This document shows, piece by piece, positions 12,226-24,157 of a DNA stretch of 64,000 nucleotides (position 1 is its first letter; each line of letters starts with the position of its first letter). This DNA comes from Agapanthus africanus (lineage: Eukaryota > Streptophyta > Magnoliopsida > Asparagales > Amaryllidaceae): the NCBI GenBank assembly GCA_030015575.1, contig CM057338.1:778299864-778363863 (forward strand), given 5' to 3'. A model generated the notes under the pieces. The model saw nothing but the letters and a program-made list of their open reading frames with translations. It searched no databases and was not told the origin of the DNA. Made by a program: the position numbers and the translations under genes.

Positions 12226-14354
12226 TGTTGCGCCACGGCAACGCCCCGGCCGTCTACTCGAGGCCAAAATGCGGAATCAAAATTTTTCTTAACTTTAACC
12301 GGCGCTACCGCGGACAATAAACCCAGATCATAACCATTAACCTAATGCTAGCAAACAAGAGAAGGGGGTAGAAGCTATACCGAGCGATCCGTGTCCTCCG
12401 GTCTTCGTCTCCACTCCGATCTCCCGCGGAATCCTCGTCCGTCACCTCCTCGTCGAAAAGGGCACCACGTAGCCGAATACTTTTACGGGCTCCCACCTCT
12501 GGACCGAGGCAACTCGGGCGCGAAGTTGGCTAGCCGACGCGTCCAAGATTTGCTGTAGGCAAGTATAGAAAACTTTTGTCTCAAGGGGTTTATGTAGTTG
12601 CCATAAGGATGATGGAGGTGGAGGAAGAACTTTTGAGAAAGCTTGTGAACTTTGATTCAAAATGAGAATGAGAATAATTTTCCACCCTCACCAAAATGAA
12701 ATCCCTCTCTCTCTCTCTATGTGTGGCCGGCCCCCCTTTAGGAAATATGGTGGAGGAAATCACAAAACAAGAAGGAAGGTGAGTGTAGGAAAAGAGAATG
12801 GGTGACCACATCAAAAGGTTATGATAACAAAATCAAATCAACTCTCATCAAGATCTAATCCATTCAAATCACCAAAAAGCAAACCATCATGAAAAAGCAA
12901 AGATGCTTAACTTATCATAATGCCACAAATGCAAGAAACCCCCCCCACAAAAAGTTATTTGCAAACTTGCAAATAACCCCCTCCATCGGAAAAGTCCGGC
13001 CGGGAAAGAACAAAGGAAAACCGGCCGGAACGGAATGCAAACTGGCAACTACAGAAAACTGATCCCGTAATAAATTACAGGAAAACCCCGCTACTGCATA
13101 TACATGCCCGCATTTGTATTCCCACTGAACACAAATGCAAAGAGACAAAATCTACACAGTCTAATACTAGGATCCGGCTTAAACCAAAACCGGCTAGTAA
13201 AATCCGTCCAATCACGATCCGTGCAATACCGCACGTATCTGATCGAACTCTGCCATATCTCCATACGGCCTCTAAAGCGTTTTGCCCGAAACTTGAGTAA
13301 CTGAGTGTGTGGTGGACTCTAAAGACTCGTCAATACTATGGCTGTGGATTTAACCACTAGCACGTCAGAGGTATTAGCCATACGTGACGGGCCACCAGCT
13401 ATTGACCAAAAGGGACATCGATGAGCGAACTCATCCTGACACCCTACTGAGCCTGTCAGTGACAATATCCGTACAGTCCGGTCCGTTCGTTTATGAGTAT
13501 CGCATGGCGGGCCTAGGGGGTTGGTAAAAGTCAGACCCCCAAAAGCGGTACAAGTCGTGTCGGAGTGTAGCCCAGAACACCCTGAGATACTACTGGAATA
13601 CCTACCAGTAAATCTCCTGCCTCGGCCGAGGGCTTTGTGTAATGGCTCTCCTAGACACAGCGCGACCTCACCCCCAATACCGGGAGAGACGAACCCCTGC
13701 AGATCCGCTCACTGCCTCCATGTGGCTCGGGACTGTACCCAACTAAAACCTGTTTGCACGACTCCTTTGAGCCGTGGCAGGGTAGTAATCAAAGCACAGT
13801 GGGAACTCACACGAGACAGATGACGATCTCAGGTCGATGAACTAACCTGTACACATGTCACCAGGAAACTGCTATCTGACATCTGGTATAATCCCAACTA
13901 GCAGGTTCCCGGCGAGTCCTGTCCGATGTACTCATAACCCAATGAGCACCTGTATACATCTTAGATGAACTAACTGACACCAGTGGCTTGTGAGACCGGC
14001 CACTGCCCCTCGTCGGGGTCTCGACTGTATACACTAGTCTACTCTGGAGAATCGATGCCCTGTCTCAAAACTCCCACGACGAGGGACCTTTTTAAGGATA
14101 TGCTTATAGACTACCAGCTCCCATGTATATGATCGCCCTCATACTGCTGGCAGTCAAGCAAGAATCCTAGGGGCTCTATCAACGTGTAATAGCGACTTGT
14201 CAGGTCACCTAAAGCAGAACACGATGATAAAGATAAACCAGATAGCATACTATCATCTCGAGTAAGACTGTCCTACCGGGATAGGTCCTCCCTCAATCAT
14301 TGCAATCACGCACCTGTGATCTAATAATTGACTCTGAGGACACTATCTCCAACA
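12226..14354 (-). repeat. 5' LTR of element B
   Basis: 2129 bp, the partner of 4511-6639, differing by about 2%. Its outer end (CTCCAACA on the + strand) is followed by the GGATT duplication and then by the rest of A's leader. Confidence 0.94.
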
Positions 14355-14359
14355 GGATT
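14355..14359. repeat. Target site duplication of B (right copy, GGATT)
   Basis: Identical to 4506-4510. Joining 4510 to 14360 gives a leader sequence that matches B's own leader without a gap. Confidence 0.92.
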
Positions 14360-16020
14360 ACCCCGCGGAGGGGTGCATGGATAGCCGGGTTCTAGAGGGC
14401 AACAAGCCCGCATCTCATGGCATTGAGACGGAGGGGGCTTTACTTTAGAATTGGCGGGCTATTCGCCGCACTCGTAGGGGGTACAGGTTGACCCAGGAGG
14501 GGTGCCCAAGTTACCGGATTCACGTTGCTGAAGGGGGCTGCCTCGCTTCAGGTTTTGGCGGGTAACTTGCCGCGCCTGTAGGGGTCTAGGATTTCATTGC
14601 ACAGGCTATCCACACGACCAGGGGAACGTCGGGTTTCAGTAGCGGCTCTGTGAAACCCGGGGATCCCAGATATCTGTATTGTTCTGTGATGCTGTACATT
14701 TCTGTGATGTTGCATTTTATCACGCCTTGAGCGAAATATTATATATTGATATATATATATATATATTAGTAGATGTTGTATATGTTTTGCATCCGCGCTA
14801 GTCCAGTCCCCGCTCTGTCGTTAGTTAGCTAACCTAACGGGTAATGACGGGACCCAGTGGCGAATGCGGATGGCATATACGTACATCATTATATTTCGTT
14901 CTTTATGGTGTGATCAATTGATGGGACTGTGTTGATTCAGATCAATGCAAGTTAAAAACAAACCTAATTGATGTTGTTGGAACATTTTTCAAAAAGCTGT
15001 TATTGTAAGGACGTTCTCTTTTGTTTTGCATCGTGGTATTCAGTTGGAATATCCTGCTCCTCAGTTGACGAGGCAAGGGCCGAGATCCCTTCACCGGGAG
15101 TGACCCCTTGGACAGAAGTTTGCGTCAGGGCAATAACTTCACTATAGTCGTTTACTTTTGCTTTGCATCGTGGTATTCAGTTGGAATGTCCTGCACCTCA
15201 TTCTACGGGGAAAGAGCCGAGATCCCTTCACCGGGAGTGACCTCTTTAGCAACGGTTTTCGTCACTATATTTTTATAAGCTATCCGTTCCTTCAACGATA
15301 TCAAGTTCATTACGTTAAAGGTTTTCGCCAGAAACCATTCGTAGCCCTCCGTCGTTTCATATGGGTCGTCAATAGTATTCAAGCTGTGTTTGTTGGCCAA
15401 AGTCAAGGCACAGTGTTTGGTAGCTGTTGGGTATTCATATGCAGCATAGATAGATGCGTTGGTTTGGGGCAGTCGTATAGCCTTGTTGGCCAAAGTCAAG
15501 GGCTTGTGCGTGTGGGCTCAAATTAACCTGGAGAATGACGGGTAGAACTTGACATGTGATTTATGATTTGTTGGCCAAAGTCAAGGTCATAAGTGCATGG
15601 GGCAAAAATCACATCGGGAGTTTCTAAAGAAACTGAAACTTGCCAGATATGCGCATACCTTCTGGAGTGTGATGACGCGAGAGGATTCCGTCACGTTATC
15701 ATGCGATGATAGTTGGATCCCGATTCCCACTGATGAGTTAGTTTACTCCTCGGGTGACCCCGACTAATTCTTCTTTCAGGTTTGGAGGAGAATTTGAGGT
15801 GACAGTGGGAGGTTTCCAGATTAGATAAATTGGTAACCATTCTGATCTAGGTTAGAGTGCACGCTGAGTGTTTCTTTTCTCTCTCTCTTTGGCCATGACC
15901 ATTGACCCGACCCTAGACTATGACTCAGTGACCAAAATTAACCGAACCTTCTTAAACACTGGCTTTTGGATTGTCAGAGTTGCAAACCTCATTGCCACTC
16001 CTACTTTTACCCTTTTCTCC
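14360..16020 (+). other. Leader of A, second part, with conserved block, hairpin and triplicated motif
   Basis: Continuation of the leader from 4510. The order matches B's: hairpin 14630-14659, conserved 97 bp block 14781-14877, two direct module copies starting GCATCGTGGTATTCAG (about 15028 and 15166), then three copies of TTGGCCAAAGTCAAGG at 15393, 15486 and 15571. A run of TA dinucleotides lies at 14746-14766. ORFs of up to about 120 codons cross the module copies in both strands, but they follow the repeats and match no family, so I do not call them genes. Confidence 0.8.
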
Positions 16021-16780
16021 AGGACACCCCGTATTATTACGAACGTCCACTTCCATTGGACAAAACTATCGTATGGTTATATACGAACTCGAAGGAATTT
16101 TTTCGAGGATGGTTTCCGGTTCTGGAGGAAACGAATAGGACTATTCAGTTGTCTTTTCCTTTTACCTTCTCTCAGGTTGCGAGCACTCCTTGGTTTAGGA
16201 GATAGTACACCTATTACGCAAATTGGATAGTCTTCTTCCAAACCATAGGCAGGTGTCGACCGGTAGGGAATGAAGAAAACCAATTAGCCTAACGATGGTG
16301 TACAGAAGGTATTCAGTTAAGACAAAGAAAGGGATTAGTAAGAGGGCAAAGTAAATTGCGACTGTATTCATGACCAAACCAAGTATTTCTTCGCCAATCC
16401 AAAATCACCTTTGTATTTCTCCAGGACACTCCGTATCACTACGAAGATCCACAGTTTATTGGATACTCCATCGTATGGTTATATACGAACTCGAAAGGAA
16501 CTTGTTCCAGTTCGGGGATGGATTCCGGTTCAGGAGAAATAGGAATAAAGTTTATTCGGTTGTATTTTATCTTCACCATCTCTCGCATTGCGAGTGCTCC
16601 AAGGATTAGGACAGTACACCCATTATGCTTATTGGATAGTCTTCTTCCAAACCATTTGGCCTGAAGGGGTGTACAGAAGGTAATGACTAAAGACATATAA
16701 AAGGATTTAGAAAGATGGCAAAGAATTACACGGTTACAGTTGTGAATCTGGAAAATGGAAGAGGCATTACTAGGAATACC
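16021..16780 (+). repeat. Duplicated 402 bp module in A, in the place of gag
   Basis: AGGACACCCCGTATTATTAC at 16021 recurs as a close variant at 16423, giving a 402 bp direct repeat. Each copy contains TCGTATGGTTATATACGAAC and GATAGTCTTCTTCCAAACCA. It is the same module as in B (9120-9990). The short ORFs here (up to 120 codons) carry no recognisable domain. Its origin is unknown: it may be heavily altered gag or captured DNA. Confidence 0.72.
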
Positions 16781-19278
16781 GGGATACCCCATCGAAACAT
16801 TTCAATGTTTCAGTTTCACTGTGTACAGTTAAAGGAAAACTGATTTCCCGATTAGATACTTACTCCAGGGTATGTATTTACCAGGTATGAGTCTTACATC
16901 TGTATGGTTTTACAGATGATGAGTGGGAGTAAGTTATTGGGAATTAGGTGATCATCCTCATTATATCGGGATTCATTGTAATCGGTGATATTTGAGGAAG
17001 TCGCCTGGGTTGTTTGCCGGACGGCAAATATTTGGTTTTGAATATCCGCTGTCGTGCACCAATTTCAAATTGATATATCTGTACGTCTATTTTCATAGAG
17101 TGAGATATACCTTTTTGAAATTATGTTTATGACATTTACCTATATCAGTGGATGGTTAGGTAAGGAGCATTAAACAGCGGTGTAATTCTTTTTAACCATA
17201 AGTACAGTTTTCAACCTACGACACACAGTGAATGAGTTATCAGACTCAAGGGACTTATACAGAGTATTGTATGTTGTCCAGGGTCCATCAGGACAGAGGG
17301 GTTGGTCCTCGTACTATATTCGGTTTACTTATGACTTCTCTAGTTTTTAGACAGGTGTTTCGTGGAAACATAGGGTCCGAATTTTGAGAAGTTATAGGTA
17401 TATGAATAAAGTAGAGAACCAAGTATTGCAAGTATCGGGATTCTTCAAAGTGATCGAAGATGTAGATACTTGTGTATGGTGTTCAGTTGATAGTAATGAT
17501 TAAGAGAACTTGCTTCTCTTTTCAGGTTACTCATAATTGGAAGCATTCCTAAGTTGAGTAACGCTGATCGGCCTCCTTCCATTTAGTAGACATGCACTGG
17601 AGAAAGCTGCATGATTTGAATCTGGTTCAATTAAATCAGTGCCTCTGGTTCTATATTGGATATAGAACAGTTCATATCTTAACGATGTTAAGGTACGGGG
17701 AGTTGTCCGGCCTATGCTTAAAACCAGACTCTGGATAACTCAAGGCACGTTTCTGTAATGGCTGTTTGTGGGTTGACCCAGGCTATGACGAGAGTTGACT
17801 TTCTACCATCTGGAAGATCAATAGTGATATTGTTCTAAACTCGCCACAGTTTTAAAAAAAATGGATTTTTTCAGAAAACAGTAGTGGGAGTATGGTAGAA
17901 CTGGAAGTGATTCCAGAACCACAAACGATTACTGAAGATTTGATAGGAACCTAAAGATTCAATCTGGTTTGACATTCCATTGGCCACTCCGCAGATAAGG
18001 TAGGTAACTTCAGGCACCCGAGAGGTACTTCGGTAGCCTCAAGGACAGTGACAGGGAAGTTCTTGTTCACCCAGACTTGCCATTGCTGTTGTTCCAGGCT
18101 GCGAGACCCGGCAGGAGGATGAGTATAGCGTCGTTCTAAACTAGCTTTAGAAGTGTACGTGTATATGACTCTGCCAGAGGGTTGTCGTAGTCAGTGGGAG
18201 CAGCGGAAGCATTGGTGGACAGGTAGCTTATGTCTATTTATAGACTAAAGCAGATATAGCGGAGATAGATCATCAATTTCTGATGTGACAGTCATAGGTT
18301 TGACTTCATCAGAATAGGGGATGGATCTATTGAGAAGGTAGTAGGGTGTGATGTCCTGGTATTTGGATGACATACACAGAGTAGGAAGTGATATTCCTAT
18401 ACTACGATCGGTTATACTTTGGTCGTCACACAGTGGTTTCTCCACATGGGACATGGACATTATATCAGACATACTGGTTACTAGATCTATGGTTTTAGAT
18501 ATAGATTTGGGTGGTTTCCCAATTAAGGGTACTTAGACAGCATTCTAAGAGTATTTAGAATGGACGACTCCTGGCACGGTAGTGTACCTGCAGGTGATGG
18601 AGTCACCCTATCTAAAGGTATCTTACAGACTAAAGAGGAGAGGGATGTGCATGATTGGCAGATCACTTGCTCAGGCAATTGAGTCAATCATGAGATGTCA
18701 AGTACCACACCAGATGTTGTTATTGCACTAGATGCAATAGGTTGATATTGATCCAATCCTGGAGAAACAGTCGGAAGCAGTTTTAGAACATAAGTGGATG
18801 TTCTAGGGATATGATAACGGCAGCCTCCTTTAGGGAGACAATTATCATTCCTGGCTTCCAAGGTGACCTGGACGACAAGGAGGTTGTCAGAGTTATAGTT
18901 TTCCTTCTGACGAGGGGCAGTATTTTGGACAGGTGGTCCAAGGCAATACTGAGGGAGGCATGGCGCAGGATACTGATTAAGTTCAGTTGACGATATAGTC
19001 TAAGAAGTTTGGATTTGGAGTTCATTTATGAGCTAGGTCCCATCAGACATCCAGACACATTCTAAGACAGATATTGCTCGTTTCGGGAGATGGTTTTCTC
19101 CGCGAACATGAGATATAGAGAGACATAGAAGGAAACATCCAGGCGGATCCACTCACTGAGGCTATTCCTCGAACGCAATAGTTTCGCAAACGAGCTTTGT
19201 GAGACTGACAAGTAGAGGAGTTGGGTGTTCGGTATCACACGGGCTGTGAGTATGCGACATCGCAATAATTAGCCTTGA
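16781..19278 (+). pseudogene. Decayed copia pol of element A
   Basis: Relic pol in the order integrase/RT linker, reverse transcriptase, RNase H. The former IWGCPAYVK region is at about 17670-17720 and a relic of the ERYFGS linker at about 18020. The RT catalytic region is at 18345-18400, where YLDDI can still be read but the following LLIG is replaced. RNase H relics lie at about 18600-19200, including the stretch before the LTR. Stops occur in all frames. The damage is largely shared with B, so it was inherited and did not all arise after insertion. Confidence 0.75.
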
Positions 19279-19293
19279 GTGCAAGTGGGAGAT
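19279..19293 (+). other. Polypurine tract of A
   Basis: GTGCAAGTGGGAGAT immediately upstream of the 3' LTR. Confidence 0.9.
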
Positions 19294-21501
19294 TGTTGGA
19301 GATAGTGCCATCAGAGTCAATTATTGGATTACAGGCACGTGATTGCAATGATTGAGGGAGGACCTGTCCCAGTAGAACATTCTTACTCAAGATGATAGTA
19401 TGCTATCTGGTTTATCTTTATCATCGTGTACTGCTTTAGGTGACCTGACAGGTCGCTATTACACGTTGATAGAGCCCCCAGGATTCTAGCTTGACTGCCA
19501 GCAGTATGAGGGCGATCATATATGTGGGAGCTGGTAGTCTATAAGGACATCCTTAAAAGGTCCCTAGTCGTGGGAGTTTCGAGACAGGGCATCGATACTT
19601 CAGAGTAGACTAGTGTATACAGTCGAGACCCCGACGAGGGGCGGTGGCCGGTCTCACAAGCCACTGGTGTCAGTTGGTTCACCTAAGATGTATACAGGTG
19701 CTTATTGGGTTATGAGTACACCGGACAGGACTCGCCGGGAACATGCTAGTTGGTCTTATACCTGACGTCAGATGGCAGTTCCCTGGTGCCATATGTACAG
19801 GTTAGTTCATCGACCTGAGGATCGTCATTTGTCTCGTGTGAGTTCCCACTGTACTTTGAATACTACCCTACCACGCTCAAAAGAGACGTGCAAACAGGTT
19901 TTAGTTGGGTACAGTCCCGAGCCACATGGAGTCAGTGAGCGGATCTTCAGGGGTTCGTCTCTCTCGGTATTGGGGGTGAGGTCACGCTGTGTCTAGGAGA
20001 GCCATTACACGAAGTCCTTGGCCAAGGTAGGAGATTTACTGGTAGGTATTCCAGTAGTATCTCAGGGTGTTCTGGGCTACACTCCGACACGACTTGTACC
20101 GCTTTTGGGGGTCTGACTTTTACCAACCCCCTAGGCCCGCCATGCGATGCTCATAGACGAACGGACCGGACTGTACGGATATTGTCACTGACAGGCTCAG
20201 TAGGGTGTCAGGATGAGTTCGCTCATCGATGTCCCTTTTGGTCAATAGCTGGTAGCCCGTCACGTATGGCTAATACCTCTGACGTGCTAGTGGTTAAATC
20301 CACAGCCATAGTATTGACGAGTCTTTAGAGTCCCCCACATTCAGTTGCTCAAGTTTTCGGGCGAAACGCTGTAGAGGCCGTATGGAGATATGGCAGGGTT
20401 CGATCAGATACGTGCGGTATTGCACGGATCAGGATCGGACGGTTAGTACTAGAGGCCCTATGGATATATGGCAGGGTTCGATCAGATACGTGCGGTATTG
20501 CACGGATCAGGATCGGACAGATAATACTAGCCGGCTTTGGTTTAAGCCGGATCCTAGTATTGTACAGTGTAGATTTTGTCTCATTGCATTTGTATTCGGT
20601 CAGAATACAGATGCGGGTGTGTATACACAGTATCGGGGTTTTCCTGTAATTTATTACGGGACCAGTTTTCTGGAGTTTCCAGTTTGCTTTCCGTTTCGGC
20701 CATATTTCTTTGTATCTTTCATTGGCCGAAGATTGGTGGAGAAGGGCTTATTTGCATGTGTGCAAATAAGCATTTGTGGAGGGTGTTCTTTGCATTTTGT
20801 TGCATCATGATGGTTTTCATGATGGGTGCACCATCCATTGACTTGATTAATCCATTATTGCTTGACTTTTGTTTTGATGGTTGAGTGTTGGGTTTTTGGT
20901 ATGAGTTTTTGGGTTATCATTATTCCTCATGATAACATTCTAGCATTATTGCTTACCCACCCCCCTTGTCTTTGCTCTCTCTCCCCCCATTCACATGTGT
21001 GGCCGGCCATTCCCTCATGGGGGCTGTCCAAATTTTGCAAGGGGTTCTTTGCTTCTCATTTGCATGCTAAAATTTCCCCAAGCCATGAAAAAGGTTCACT
21101 ACTTCATCCCTCCACAAAAAGGCAACTTCCACAACCCCAAATGAGACATAGAGCACTACACGTATTCTACAGCAAATCTTGGGCACGTCGACTCGCCAAC
21201 TTCGTGCCCGAGTTGCCTCGGACCAGAGACGGGAGCCCGTAAAAGAAGCCGGCGACGTGGTGCCCTTCCGGCGAGGAGGTGGAGACCGGACATTCCGCGG
21301 GAGATCGGGACGACGACGAGAAGACCGGAGGACTCGGATCACTCGGTATATCTCTTTACCTCTCTCTAGATAGCTAGGACTAGTTTAATGGCACGATCCG
21401 GGTTTATAGTGCGCGGTGGTGCCGGTTTGCTAGTTTGCAAAGTTTTTCGCTTCCGCATTCCGGCGTCGGATTGACGGCCGGGGCGCCACCGTGCACTTTC
21501 A
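19294..21501 (+). repeat. 3' LTR of element A (2208 bp)
   Basis: Partner of 1552-3759 with identical length and the same 78 bp tandem duplication (units at 20373 and 20451). It ends GCACTTTCA, followed by the GGTTC duplication. Confidence 0.95.
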
Positions 21502-21506
21502 GGTTC

Positions 21507-21969
21507 CAGGGTGGTAAGAACGATTGAATGTCAGTCGCAGGCATTGTCTTTACCCTCAGTGGATGGACAGTATGTTGGAAGAGTTCCAAGCTAGATACCG
21601 TGACTTACTAGACGATTAAAGGCAAGGTACATCATTACCAAGGATACTACCAAAGAGGCAGTCTGGATAGATATAAGTTCATGAGATGAACTTCGTTCCT
21701 ACCATTGTGTGACAATGGAGTTGTGGCTTATGCCAAGGAACCCCCGTCCCATCAGAAATCCAGATATAATTCTTAGGCAGTATCACCTGATAATGGAGAT
21801 GGTTGATCTCCAGGGAGATCGAGGTTAGGAGAGTAGACACAGAGGACAACAACGTGGATCCACTCACAAAGGCCTATTTCCCAGTAGAGACTTTTATGAG
21901 ATACTTCAACCACAGCTGATTGTTGGGTATGCGATACCACACCAGATGGCCCTAGTGCAAGTGGGAGAT
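21507..21969 (+). pseudogene. Element G: decayed copia RNase H and 3' end
   Basis: Continues element G after the A insertion. A relic of the FTLNGGAVCWKSS motif can be read near 21548-21590, followed by worn RNase H sequence including the catalytic-region LYCDNNG equivalent near 21705. Stops and frameshifts are frequent. About 60 codons between RT and RNase H are missing compared with C. The family purine tract GTGCAAGTGGGAGAT at 21955-21969 leads directly into the family II LTR. Confidence 0.82.
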
Positions 21970-24157
21970 TGTTAGTTATATGTATGCCCTAGAGGCCATT
22001 ACTGTACATACAATGTATATTGTAGTGGATGTTTGGACGTATATAGGGAGGACTTTCTCGCTCGACATGATAGTATGCTATCTGGTTGTACTTTATCTTA
22101 ACATGTACTCTGATTGTCTCTATGTTACTTGTTGATAAAGCCCTTAGGATGTGTACTCGACTACTGGGACTATGATGAGATCATACTAGTGGGGCTACGG
22201 TAATCGACGAGTACATCCTATAACTGTTCCTAGTCGAGGGTGTATTGAGACAGGGCATCGATACACCAGAGTAGACTAGCGTATATGCATCTTGACCCAT
22301 ATGATGGGCGATGGATGATCCCATATCCATCGGTGTTTGACATCAAGGATGGTGTACGGGTGCTCACTAGAGACTGGGTACACTGGATGGACTCGCTGAG
22401 AACTCCCAGATGGTATTATACCTCACGTTAGATGGCAGTTCTCCGGTGACACTGGTACAGAGTAGTCTGTTGACCTGAGATCGTCATAGAGTCTTGTGTG
22501 ATTCCCACTGTGCTTTGATTTCCATCATACCACGTCCAAGAGGGCGTGCCAAAAGGTGGCTTTTGGATACAGTTCCGAATCACATGGAGGCAATGAGCGA
22601 TAGGAGGGGATTTGTCTCTCCCGGTATAGGGAGTTGATGTTGTGCTGTGTTCGATTGGCAATAACTGGAAATCCCTGGCCAGGGTTGCTGAGATTTACTG
22701 GTAAGTGTTATCAGTAGTTTCTCAAACTATTGTAGAGCTCATATCGACACGACTTATCAAGCTACTGGGGTCTGACGTTTACCACCCCTAGGCGAGATAT
22801 GGGACATATCAGACGACGAGACTGGACTGTACGGGAGTGTTACTGACTGGATTCACAGGAGAATATACAGGATTGCTTGTTGATCTTCTGAGCGCTCAAT
22901 ACCTAGGTGGCTGTTACGTTTAGCTGACCGCTTGCAGCTTGTGGGTGTTTGATATGATCATCACCTACTGCCGGCGTATTGACAATTCTTTAGAGTCCTA
23001 CACAGAGCTTTCCTGGATCAGGAAAAACGGAGAAGGAGCACATATGTGATATGTGCGGGACCGAGAATAATACGTGTATGTGATACCGTATTAGATTCTC
23101 GCGATATGAGATATCGGCCGGGTATATATGATATAGCCGGGTCATCGGATCAAGTGTTGATTCGATGAACTGATACAGATTATATTAGTCGGTTATTTGT
23201 GAAATAACCGGATTATCGGGTCAAGTGTTGATTCGATAATTTAATGTATAATTATATATTTGTTATATTAAGTTACATTAACTGATATAAGCTCACTAAA
23301 TGATTCTTTTTCTCACTCGGGTAATACATTGATATATATGTGATATATGTTAATTGTATTATTTTATTTTGTTACAATAAATATTGTATATGTGATATAT
23401 AATATTGTAACATGATATGATTACTAATGCAATATGTTTAGTGGAAATTAAACAAGGTTAGGGTTTGATTTGGGTTAGTTCTTTCTTGAACCTTCTAGAA
23501 GGTTTTCTTTTTGTTTTTGCAAAGATATTTTGCAAGATATTTACTTAACCCAACCCACATCCTTAACCATGGTTTGATCTCTACAATGGTTAAGTCTTTT
23601 CTTGACTTAACCATGGTTGCTTTTGTAATGATATGACCACTTTCATTATTCATCACAATAGGATTACTATTCTTTTTCTTCTTCTTCCTTGATGTAAAAG
23701 CTTTCTAGCTTTTTGCTTAGTGATGAAAATGAGTGAGATTAAGAAAACAAATGAGAGATAAAATCCTACTTCATCATCCTAATCTATCCTAGCCATTTAG
23801 AGTACGGTGTTCACTTCATTTAGTGAGTGAGAGCTTGTGTTAATGAAACTTCAAGGTAGATCATCTTTGTTATCGAAGATCGGAAGCAAGCTTGCATCTT
23901 TCTCTTCGTGGAGCCTCTCGAGAGTCCGGAACTTGATGATCGCAGCGAAGAGACCACAACACGGAGCTTATGAAGTGAAGGACCAGACTACAAAGGTTGT
24001 AATCCCAAACTATTAGATGTTAAAGTGTTTAACATGTTTTGTTTCGCCTAATCTCTAGTCTAAGATCTTGGTTTAGGGTTGTTTGGCACGGCTAAATTTT
24101 AAATCGGGCATGGTTGATGCCTTATTGACCCTTGTGCGTGTGCCTAGTAACCCTGCA
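21970..24157 (+). repeat. 3' LTR of element G (family II)
   Basis: Starts TGTTAGTTATATGTATGCCC after the purine tract and ends AACCCTGCA, 2188 bp. It aligns along its length with the reverse-oriented LTR J (24210-26446) and with the 5' LTR of E from 60161. Its first 40 bases also resemble the family III LTR of C. AT-rich repeats with TGATATAT words occupy 23090-23420. The next base continues the Tat integrase of K, so G inserted into K. The left LTR is outside the window. Confidence 0.9.

Larger units (their letters stand above)
4511..14354 (-). mobile_element. Element B: family I copia LTR retrotransposon, complete, nested in A
   Basis: Minus-strand element of 9844 bp with LTRs of 2129 bp each (4511-6639 and 12226-14354), a purine tract at 6640-6654, an iMet primer site at 12213-12225 and target duplication GGATT (4506-4510 and 14355-14359). 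By eye about 40 differences separate the LTRs (about 2%), fewer than in its host A, as nesting requires. The internal region is 5586 bp, close to that of coding element C (5967 bp), but carries no usable ORF. B and A share the same decayed pol and the same duplicated module in place of gag. Confidence 0.95.
1552..21501 (+). mobile_element. Element A: family I copia LTR retrotransposon, complete ends, host of element B
   Basis: Two LTRs of 2208 bp each (1552-3759 and 19294-21501) flank an internal region with an iMet primer site and a purine tract. GGTTC stands immediately before (1547-1551) and after (21502-21506) as the target duplication. The internal region, without nested element B, is about 5.7 kb: leader, a duplicated unrecognised 400 bp module, then decayed pol. 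Over the first 600 bp the LTRs differ at about 3-4% of positions. The coding region is not functional, so the element was probably copied by proteins made elsewhere. It sits inside the reverse transcriptase of element G. Confidence 0.93.

Noticed and set aside
15158..15526. 120-codon ORF in A's leader
   Set aside because: It follows the duplicated leader module and short repeats. B's counterpart is not open in the same way.
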